6,623 nucleotides of DNA. Source: Desulfobacterales bacterium (lineage in GTDB: Bacteria; Desulfobacterota; Desulfobulbia; Desulfobulbales; BM004). This document shows, piece by piece, positions 1 to 5,280 of the stretch (its first letter is position 1; each line of letters begins with the position of its first letter). The stretch spans positions 1 through 6,623 of the forward strand of contig JAAXQI010000193.1 of NCBI GenBank assembly GCA_012974315.1. The letters run 5' to 3'. The notes beneath the pieces were generated by a model. That model ran no database searches and was not told the DNA's origin. It saw only the letters and a program-made list of their open reading frames with translations. Position numbers and translations under genes: made by a program.

Positions 1-135
1 CTGTTTTTCAATGGCAATTCCTATCAATGCGTGTAAAACAGGACCATTCAGCGAGTGGAGATAATCCTTTTCCTGCGGCCCACCCTTCCAGTAATATTTC
101 TCATGAACGGTTTTGCCATTCCTGATAATGAATGA
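1..135 (-). pseudogene. Inverted N-terminal fragment of a serine beta-lactamase/CubicO-family hydrolase (runs off the window)
   Basis: The minus strand is open from about 135 to the window edge and reads as the N-terminal part of a class C beta-lactamase/6-aminohexanoate-dimer-hydrolase-like protein. In order it shows SFIIRNGKTVHEKYYW, then a short linker, then HSLNGPVLHALIGIAIEK. Family members have a strand ending in RxGKxVxExY, followed by the catalytic SxxK helix ending in LIGIAIxKG. The spacing here matches, but the SxxK position (43-54) reads SLNG, so the catalytic Lys is Gly. The fragment points away from the C-terminal part of the same family, which starts at about 113-119 on the plus strand. 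I infer that the two are pieces of one gene split by an inversion. No start codon or ribosome site is visible. The family call rests on remembered consensus only. Confidence 0.55.
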
Positions 136-1252
136 AGGGGTATGGCAGGACGGGCAGCTTATTCCTCGGGGCTGGGCCGAAAAAACAATTGAAGAATTGC
201 GTGGTGGTCCGGAAAGCAGTGCCCTGGGAGGGTGGCAGCTTACCCTGATAGATTCTACAGAAAGCTTCATGGCCAGGGGCGAGGGCGGGCAATATCTTGT
301 CCTGTCGCCTGAGCTTGACATGTTGATTGGGGTTTCCTCCCAAAGTCAATTTCCATTGTCGGAGAACAGCGGTTATGATCAGCTTTTCCAGATGATCTTT
401 GAGGCGGTCAATGAAAAATCCGTGGTGCAGGAAACCACAGACCTCATTGCGGATAACCTTGATGAAAGGTCCTATTACGAGCCTAATTTTGTCTATGCCA
501 CAGATGTGCCCGATGATATCCGGCAATTTTTTTATGATTTTGCCAAAGATATTGCCACCAATGACATAAACCGTATTCTCTACCACTATGCCAAGGGGTA
601 TGAGAATAAAGGAGACAATATGGGCTGGCTGGATGAGCTATTTTTAAAAGGTGGAGACTACAGGTCGATTTACGGTTACTGGAAAAATATGTTTGCCGGC
701 GGTACTGGAGAGCTGGAGTTTGTGCAAATTGAAAAATTGCGCATTGATAACAACAGGGCCTACTTGAGAGGCTCTGTTAAGTATTCCTACGCCAACATGA
801 ATATAGGATCGATTGGCTGGTTTGATCTGGAGAATCTCATCAAACTGCAGGGCCGCTGGTTATGGTTCGGCTCTCCTGAATATGGGGAGATTCTGGACAG
901 GGATGAGTATTTTGACGCGGAGATATCAGCTGAGCTCTCTGAATTTGTTGATGATTGCGGTCCTGCATTTACCGGCATAAAAGGAAAGAACAAAACGTCA
1001 TGTTTTTCCGAAGACTTTGTGCATAATGGATTGCGCCAGTCGAAGTTGAGGGATTTGCTCCAGCCTTTCTGGGAAGATACCCGGGGAATAAAAATTCATA
1101 TTACCAGAGCAGAACAATCCGGAGAAAATGGATTGCTCGAAGGCTATATTGAAAATAGCATGATAGGAAAAATAAGCCTGCCGACAGGAATGAAAATTAT
1201 AAAAGATAACGGCAGTTGGAAATGGTCAGGCAACGGTGTTGATAAGAAATGA
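113..1252 (+). CDS. C-terminal part of beta-lactamase/CubicO-type protein with two C-terminal NTF2-like repeats; 5'-truncated
   Basis: Residues 3-78 match the end of a serine beta-lactamase-like hydrolase: FLIMNEGVWQDGQLIP, then a GGWQL strand, then ARGEGGQY (55-61), which replaces the usual KTG-type strand, then LSPELDMLIGV. The SxxK and YxN motifs are absent, so this piece cannot be catalytic alone. The rest has two similar alpha+beta units, about 136-254 and 272-375. Each ends in LIKxxGxWxWxG or IIKxxGxWxWxG, which I read as a tandem NTF2-like (SnoaL/DUF4440-type) extension. The frame is closed by TGA at 104-106. The TTG at 113 has no Shine-Dalgarno sequence, so it is probably only the first possible start of a gene truncated by rearrangement. 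The stop overlaps the next ATG (ATGA, 1249-1252), implying translational coupling. The NTF2 assignment is inferred from pattern. Confidence 0.7.
   Translation: MPFLIMNEGVWQDGQLIPRGWAEKTIEELRGGPESSALGGWQLTLIDSTESFMARGEGGQYLVLSPELDMLIGVSSQSQFPLSENSGYDQLFQMIFEAVNEKSVVQETTDLIADNLDERSYYEPNFVYATDVPDDIRQFFYDFAKDIATNDINRILYHYAKGYENKGDNMGWLDELFLKGGDYRSIYGYWKNMFAGGTGELEFVQIEKLRIDNNRAYLRGSVKYSYANMNIGSIGWFDLENLIKLQGRWLWFGSPEYGEILDRDEYFDAEISAELSEFVDDCGPAFTGIKGKNKTSCFSEDFVHNGLRQSKLRDLLQPFWEDTRGIKIHITRAEQSGENGLLEGYIENSMIGKISLPTGMKIIKDNGSWKWSGNGVDKK
119..135. repeat. Junction segment that fits the beta-lactamase family on both strands (putative inverted-repeat crossover)
   Basis: These 17 bases encode FLIMN on the plus strand, which fits the C-terminal half of the family. 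On the minus strand they encode SFIIR, which fits the N-terminal half. If both halves came from one gene, that gene would have carried this short sequence twice in opposite orientation, and recombination or template switching between the copies would give exactly this junction. Only one copy is visible; the partner should lie left of the window. Confidence 0.4.
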
Positions 1253-2289
1253 AGTCTCTTGTAAAAAATAAATATCTCTGGCTCATACTGGCCGGCTTGA
1301 TAAGCATCATATTACTTGGAACTGCCGCTATAGAAAGAACCACCAACGAGCGGGACGAAAGAACCGAGGACGGGGAGCATTTTTTACTCACATACACCCC
1401 CGATACCATCAGCCAGATATATCAGGATAAATGGAGGGTAAATCCCAGAAAAATATCCGGAGAGCTCATCCTGCCTCCGGGAGATGGGCCTTTTCCAGCC
1501 GTTGTTTTGTATCATGGAAATTTTCATCCTGAAAAACTTGACCCCTGGTTTGAGGAACTGGTCCCACGACTTGTAGAGGCTAAAATTGCAACATTTGTGC
1601 TGGACAGTTTCACCGGCAGAGGAATTACAAGCACTGCCTTCAATGAAGCACGACTTTCAAGAGCCGCCCGCCTGGTGGACATCTTCCAGTCCCTGAACAT
1701 GCTGGCATCGCTTCCGGAGATCGACGAGGAAAGGATAGGTATCAGCGGATATTCCGCGGGCGGGACCAGTGCAATGCTTGCCGCCGATGTGCGTATTAAT
1801 GAAACCAGCCTGGCCCGGGGTCGAAGTTTTGCTGCACTTATGCCGGTATATCCAGGCTGTCAGGTCCGGTTCCGCTCCCAAAAGCTGACTGGAGCCCCGA
1901 TGCTTTATCTGGTGGCAGAAAATGATGACTATTCACCGGCTGAATTCTGTGAAGATTACGTTGAAAGTGCCACTTCAGAAGGATTCAATGTGAAAATAGA
2001 AAAATATGAAGGCAACCGCCATGGCTGGATAACCGATTACGGAATTTCCAATTGTGAAGACTGCATGACTTTTAAAGATTGCGGTTTGACGTATATAGAA
2101 GATGATGGTCATGAATCTGCTTTTGATGGCACGATAAATACAAAGTTCGGTTGGAGGGAGTATATTGAAAACTTATACCGGCGTTGTGGCAGAATCGAAG
2201 TGATAATGCGCTTAAATCCGGAAGCACGCCGGGAGAGTCTTGATACAACGGTAAAGTTTTTCTCTGATGTCCTGAAACAATCAGAATAG
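1249..2289 (+). CDS. Membrane-anchored dienelactone-hydrolase-family alpha/beta hydrolase
   Basis: The 346-residue protein has an N-terminal hydrophobic helix (about 8-27, after KSLVKNK), which is either a signal anchor or an uncleaved signal peptide, so the enzyme should face the periplasm. The alpha/beta-hydrolase core follows: strand AVVLYHG (84-90) bearing the oxyanion region, the nucleophile elbow GYSAGG with Ser169, the acid in AENDD (Asp226 or Asp227), and His258 in NRHGW. Ser at the nucleophile position suggests an ester, lactone or peptide-bond hydrolase rather than classical Cys-type dienelactone hydrolase; the substrate is unknown. An insertion after the catalytic His is rich in cysteine (Cys269, 272, 278), with further Cys at 204, 234 and 313, which could form disulfides outside the cytoplasm. 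The start overlaps the previous stop (ATGA) and lacks a good Shine-Dalgarno sequence, which favours coupled translation. The full domain appears intact. Confidence 0.85.
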   Translation: MKSLVKNKYLWLILAGLISIILLGTAAIERTTNERDERTEDGEHFLLTYTPDTISQIYQDKWRVNPRKISGELILPPGDGPFPAVVLYHGNFHPEKLDPWFEELVPRLVEAKIATFVLDSFTGRGITSTAFNEARLSRAARLVDIFQSLNMLASLPEIDEERIGISGYSAGGTSAMLAADVRINETSLARGRSFAALMPVYPGCQVRFRSQKLTGAPMLYLVAENDDYSPAEFCEDYVESATSEGFNVKIEKYEGNRHGWITDYGISNCEDCMTFKDCGLTYIEDDGHESAFDGTINTKFGWREYIENLYRRCGRIEVIMRLNPEARRESLDTTVKFFSDVLKQSE

Positions 2290-2337
2290 CTTGTAAGTTT
2301 TCATCATGCACCTGAACAAAATCGATTGATCGGAAAG

Positions 2338-2422
2338 TCAAGATATCTACTGGCAATCTTGACTCTGATTGTGGTCACCAATAGTCAACATTGTGGCAAG
2401 ACATTGTAACTTTTCAAATTTA
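2338..2422 (+). repeat. Intergenic repeat copy R1
   Basis: This segment aligns without gaps to 4991-5075 (constant offset 2653) at roughly 60% identity by eye, including TCAAGAT at its start and an identical 11-mer ACATTGTGGCA (2388-2398 and 5041-5051). It holds three TCAA[G/C]AT-type half-sites: forward 2338-2344, reverse 2356-2362, forward 2385-2391. The first two lie in a perfect 9-base inverted repeat (2336-2344 with 2356-2364, 11-base loop). No T-run follows, so it does not look like an intrinsic terminator. It sits upstream of the membrane protein/kinase operon. Confidence 0.5.
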
Positions 2423-2425
2423 AGA

Positions 2426-2444
2426 TAATACTAAAATAGTATTA
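2426..2444. promoter_or_regulatory. Perfect 8-base palindrome, candidate operator upstream of the kinase operon
   Basis: TAATACTA and TAGTATTA face each other across an AAA loop, 54 bases before the start at 2499, just after an AT-rich stretch that contains a -10-like GATAAT (2424-2429). I see no convincing -35 box at the right distance. A dimeric repressor or activator site is a reasonable reading; a weak RNA hairpin is the alternative. Confidence 0.35.
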
Positions 2445-2498
2445 CCAGCCTTTTCATAGATTACAGGATAAATATTAACGCTGCACAGGTGAGTACAA

Positions 2499-2774
2499 AT
2501 GATTCAAGGAAACGAAATCGTCATGCTCTTTCTTGGCATAGGAGGACTGGTCTTCCTGTGGAGAAACCGGAAAGGGTTCAATCGACTTCCATCTGAAAAA
2601 ATTCTACTCATCGCTTTTCACATCCTTTTTCTGGGCTGGCTCATGACAGTTCTCGAAGGTTTTTTCTGGTCCAACTTTCTTAATTACATAGAGCACACCT
2701 GTTACGCAGCCAGCGCTATCTGTATAGCGTTTTGGACTTTTACAATCTTTAAACAAGAAGGGAAAAGCGATTGA
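2499..2774 (+). CDS. Small three-helix membrane protein partnered with a sensor kinase
   Basis: This 91-residue protein has three predicted membrane helices (about 6-21, 35-52, 67-84) and almost no soluble part. The ATG at 2499 is preceded by AGGTGAG (2487-2493) with 5-base spacing. The stop overlaps the start of the kinase gene (TTGA, 2771-2774), so the two are translationally coupled. I do not recognise a named family. The last two helices resemble the kinase's own membrane region: both have LE, then IE 12 residues later, then QE about 21-22 residues after that (Glu53, 65 and 87 here; Glu57, 69 and 90 in the kinase). I infer that it packs with the kinase as an accessory sensor or membrane subunit. 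Its ligand is unknown. Confidence 0.75.
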   Translation: MIQGNEIVMLFLGIGGLVFLWRNRKGFNRLPSEKILLIAFHILFLGWLMTVLEGFFWSNFLNYIEHTCYAASAICIAFWTFTIFKQEGKSD

Positions 2775-3904
2775 ACCATCCAGTTGCATACATAGACGCT
2801 GTTTTCGTTCTGGCTTCTGCTGCAGCCCTGCTCATTCTTATTGGTAATAGAAGATCAAAAATTCTTGGACGTGCATCCAAACAACTTTTGGGCTGGCTTC
2901 TCATATTCACTCTTATCTATAGTTTATGTCTTTTTCTGGAATGGTCCGGGATCTCCTCTGCATTTGAAAAAATTGAAGATATTATTGGTGCCCTGGTTCC
3001 AATGTGGTGGCTATTTATTTTTTATGGTTTTATGCAGGAATTAACAAATCGGGACCTGCGCAGAAGTGAAAAAAAATTCAGGGCAATTTTTGACCAGACA
3101 TTCCAGTTCATAGGCCTTTTAGATATAAAAGGAACTCTCCTGGCAGCCAATAAAACATCTCTTGACGTTTTAGACATCAAAGAAGAGGATTTACTTGGCA
3201 ACCCTTTCTGGGAAACTCCATGGTGGAATCATTCTCCCGAGCTCCAGAAAAAATTAAAAAATGCCATAGACAGAGCTGCTAAAGGAGAATTTGTCCGCTT
3301 TGAAGCCTCTCATTTCAATAAAGAGGGGAATTCATTTTATGTGGATTTTTCTCTGAAACCAGTTCACGATGATACAGGAAATGTCATTATGCTGATCCCG
3401 GAGGGAAGAGACATTACTGAACGTATATACGCCCAGGAAGCACTCCAGGAAAGCCAGGAGCGCTACCAGGGAATATATAACGCAACGAGCGACACCATTT
3501 TCATCCACGATGCCGCTACCGGGGTCATAATTGATGTGAACCAGGCTATGCTGGATATGTATGGTTATACAAAAGAAGAGGCACTCAAGCTCACAGTAGA
3601 CAATTTTAGCGCAGGCGAACCCCCTTATACGCAGAATGAAGCTGATGAAAAAATTAATGCAGCCCTGCTTTTCGGTCTCCAAACCTTTGAATGGAAGGCA
3701 AAAAGAAAAAATGGTGAACTGTTCTGGGTTGAAGTTGCCTTAAAATTTACCGAATTTCACGGTAAAAGATTTATCATAGCCGCAGTGCGAGATATCAGTG
3801 ACCGGAAACAGGTAGAAGATACAAGAAGCAGAAAAAGCCTCACTTCGTGCCAAGGGCCTGACCCAGCAACTTCTGACTTTTTCAAAAGGCGGAGAGCCTG
3901 TTAA
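2771..3904 (+). CDS. Sensor half of a membrane PAS hybrid histidine kinase, truncated before the H-box by deletion and frame change
   Basis: The start is TTG at 2771 with Shine-Dalgarno GAAGGGA (2757-2763), spacing 7, overlapping the preceding stop. Three membrane helices (about 7-25, 39-57, 71-89) are followed by PAS domain 1 (about 99-220, ending GRDITER) and PAS domain 2 (about 228-347, containing NQAMLDMYGYTKEE and ending VRDISDRKQ). After Asp350 (codon 3818-3820) the family pattern stops. The last 27 residues are a basic out-of-frame tail, while the kinase core continues in another frame from about 3822. The dimerisation helix with the phospho-accepting His (usually near an AGGIAHDFNN motif) is absent from every frame at the junction, so the product cannot autophosphorylate as encoded. 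Ligands of the PAS domains cannot be told from sequence. Confidence 0.85.
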   Translation: MNHPVAYIDAVFVLASAAALLILIGNRRSKILGRASKQLLGWLLIFTLIYSLCLFLEWSGISSAFEKIEDIIGALVPMWWLFIFYGFMQELTNRDLRRSEKKFRAIFDQTFQFIGLLDIKGTLLAANKTSLDVLDIKEEDLLGNPFWETPWWNHSPELQKKLKNAIDRAAKGEFVRFEASHFNKEGNSFYVDFSLKPVHDDTGNVIMLIPEGRDITERIYAQEALQESQERYQGIYNATSDTIFIHDAATGVIIDVNQAMLDMYGYTKEEALKLTVDNFSAGEPPYTQNEADEKINAALLFGLQTFEWKAKRKNGELFWVEVALKFTEFHGKRFIIAAVRDISDRKQVEDTRSRKSLTSCQGPDPATSDFFKRRRAC

Positions 3905-4814
3905 AAGTCTGGCCTCAATTTCTGATGTAATTATGGATTCAACAGAATTCATTCTGCGTGGCAGCGATGTAAAGTGTGAATATTCCTTCCCCGATGATCT
4001 CTGGCATGCTGAAATAGACAGAGGCCAGATAAGCCAGGTTATCCAGAATATTATCTTAAATTCCAGTCAGGCAATGCCTGAAGGAGGGATTATTACCATC
4101 CATTGTGAAAATTATGTTTACAATGGCACTCTGACATTACCCATTGCTGCCGGTGATTATATAAAAGTTTCTCTGGTCGACAGGGGCGTTGGCATACCCA
4201 GGGACTTGCTTGACAAAATATATGATCCCTACTTCACAACAAAACATGAAGGCAATGGTCTGGGACTGGCAGTTACCCATTCCATCATCATTCAACACAA
4301 GGGTCATATTGCTGCGGATTCTAAACAGGGTCAGGGCACTACAGTTACAATATACCTTCCTGCCTTCAAACAAAAAAAGCTCAAGGAACAAAAAGAAGAA
4401 CCTTTACCGGTCGGGGGTAAAGCAAAAATTTTGTTTATGGATGATGATAAAATGGTCAGAACCATGGCAAATGAAATGCTTTCTCATTATGGCTATGAAG
4501 TTTTCCTTGCCCAGGACGGCCAGGAGGCAATTACTTTATACAGAGAATCGCTGAAAGACGGCGCCCACATTGATTTAGTTATAATGGACTTGACTGTCCC
4601 AGGTGGCATGGGAGGCAAGGAAACCATCAAGGAAATTATAGCCGCCAATCCACAGGTAAAAGCCATTGTCTCAAGCGGCTATTCCAATAATCCCATTATG
4701 GCAAATTATGGCGAATATGGTTTCAGTGCAGCTGTTTCAAAACCCTACAGGCAGGAGGAACTCATAAAGGTTATTAACCGCATCATTGGGAATGATCCGG
4801 AAACCAGTAAATAA
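3816..4814 (+). pseudogene. Catalytic half of the same hybrid kinase: HATPase_c plus receiver domain, separated by frameshift
   Basis: This frame is open from 3816 (TAG at 3813-3815). From about 3828 it reads AEKASLRAKGLTQQLLTFSK, the typical end of a kinase dimerisation region. The first in-frame ATG, at 3933, has no Shine-Dalgarno sequence and lies inside conserved sequence, so it is not a convincing start. Counting from that ATG: N-box with Asn43, G1 box DRGVGIP (Asp83), F-box DPYFTTK, G2 box GNGLGLA (107-113), then a linker and a receiver domain at about 164-286. The receiver has acidic Asp170-172, phospho-acceptor Asp219 (codon 4587-4589), Ser247/248 and Lys270, all as expected. ATP-binding and receiver residues therefore look intact; only the H-box segment (I estimate 60-70 residues) is lost. 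Together with 2771-3904 this forms one gene of about 2044 bases as it stands. Confidence 0.8.
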
Positions 4815-4914
4815 TTTTTTACCCATTTGGGCCCATGCCTAAAACACCCCCCCAAAAAAACTAAACAATACATTATGGATGTTTAAATAGTCGACTTTCA
4901 ATGTCTGCTGATAC

Positions 4915-5075
4915 ATGTTGAGTTGTGAATCATTCCCAAAGTGTCAAGATGCACGGTGGATATGTTGAGTCAGAAAATGAAAATCAAAATTCAAGATGTT
5001 GGCAAGCAATATGGACTTTATCAATTGACACTTTTCTAACACATTGTGGCACTTGATTAAAACCTATTAACAATA
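4915..5075 (+). repeat. Intergenic repeat copy R2 with degenerate 47-base period
   Basis: Two units starting at 4915 and 4962 both begin ATGTTGAGT and, 20 unrelated bases later, carry TCAAGATG; a weaker third unit starts at 5009. The period is exactly 47. Half-sites alternate in orientation with start-to-start spacings 29, 18, 29, the same spacings seen in R1 (18, 29). The part 4991-5075 aligns without gaps to R1. A perfect 10-base inverted repeat (4938-4947 with 5025-5034) also lies inside. The repeat is non-coding on reading all frames. Confidence 0.5.
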
Positions 5076-5081
5076 TATTAT
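5053..5081 (+). promoter_or_regulatory. Candidate sigma70-type promoter
   Basis: TTGATT (5053-5058) and TATTAT (5076-5081) are separated by 17 bases, matching four and five of six consensus positions. Transcription would begin near 5088 and could either end at the terminator at 5212, giving an RNA of about 125 bases, or read through into the cyclase gene. It overlaps the end of repeat R2. AT-rich DNA makes chance matches common. Confidence 0.35.
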
Positions 5082-5136
5082 TCCCAGTAATTCGTTGTCT
5101 ACATCTAATAAAACTTCAAAAAGGGAGAATGCTCCA

Positions 5137-5166
5137 ATGCGAGTGGTTTTTCTAAAAGTACCATAA
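5137..5166 (+). CDS. Nine-codon ORF in the cyclase leader, possible leader peptide
   Basis: ATG at 5137 is preceded by AGGGAG (5122-5127) with 9-base spacing and encodes MRVVFLKVP before TAA at 5164-5166. The stop codon overlaps the first base pairs of the terminator stem, so a ribosome finishing the ORF would cover the stem's base. A small GGAG/CTCC hairpin (5124-5127 with 5132-5135) could hide its ribosome site. There is no run of one amino acid as in classical attenuators, and nine codons easily arise by chance. Confidence 0.2.
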   Translation: MRVVFLKVP

Positions 5167-5212
5167 GGGTCTCCAGTGGGAAGTGTTCCCCTTCGGAGGC
5201 CTTTGTTTTTTT
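5165..5212 (+). terminator. Strong intrinsic (Rho-independent) terminator
   Basis: AAGGGTCTCC (5165-5174) pairs with GGAGGCCTTT (5195-5204), ten pairs including two G-U. An inner GGGAA/TTCCC stem (5178-5182 with 5186-5190) stacks inside, and one G then a run of seven T (5206-5212) follows. It lies 68 bases before the cyclase start and about 350 bases after the kinase stop, so it most likely ends a short leader or small RNA rather than the kinase mRNA. Confidence 0.7.
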
Positions 5213-5280
5213 GCCCAATTAAATAAGATTTCACAACAACAAGCATTCACCTCATAATAGTCCAACAGGGATCATCTTAA

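Larger units (their letters stand above)
4815..5280. other. 466-base intergenic region without a conventional gene
   Basis: No convincing protein-coding gene was found on either strand. The stretch begins with a C7A7 homopolymer (4847-4860), continues with the 47-base-period repeat (4915-5075), then a plausible promoter, a nine-codon ORF with a ribosome site, and an intrinsic terminator ending at 5212. The last 68 bases lead to the cyclase start. I saw no clear terminator directly after the kinase stop. Confidence 0.6.

Noticed and set aside
101..586. Open reading frame of 161 codons on the minus strand
   Set aside because: It is an antisense shadow of the plus-strand gene, shows no recognisable domain, and is not in the frame that encodes the inverted beta-lactamase fragment.
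2072..2356. Minus-strand ORF overlapping the end of the esterase gene
   Set aside because: Most of it is antisense to conserved coding sequence, with no domain and no ribosome site noted.
2394..2408. sigma54-like TGGCA...TTG element upstream of the kinase operon
   Set aside because: The spacing between GG and the -12 dinucleotide is one base short and the C is missing. The R2 counterpart at 5047 also lacks the -12 GC. The shared sequence is better explained by the repeat.
3826..3838. Programmed ribosomal frameshift at the A-rich stretch in the kinase
   Set aside because: Joining the frames needs +1 (or -2), not the -1 that such A-runs favour, and the H-box would still be missing.
3933..4814. 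Independent gene starting at ATG 3933
   Set aside because: No ribosome site precedes this ATG, conserved kinase sequence extends about 105 bases upstream in the same frame, and the product would begin in the middle of a domain.
4847..4860. C7A7 homopolymer as a phase-variable tract
   Set aside because: It lies outside any gene, and no promoter or start signal could be tied to its length.
5025..5030. Consensus -35 box TTGACA as a promoter
   Set aside because: No acceptable -10 box lies 15-19 bases downstream; this sequence is one arm of the 10-base inverted repeat in R2.
4915..5055. CRISPR array
   Set aside because: Only about two and a half degenerate units are present. The conserved parts are 8-9 bases, not a full repeat, and no cas genes are visible.
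5088..5280. Cyclic di-GMP (GEMM) riboswitch ahead of the PilZ gene
   Set aside because: The conserved GEMM core and its tetraloop-receptor arrangement could not be found; only a terminator hairpin is clear.
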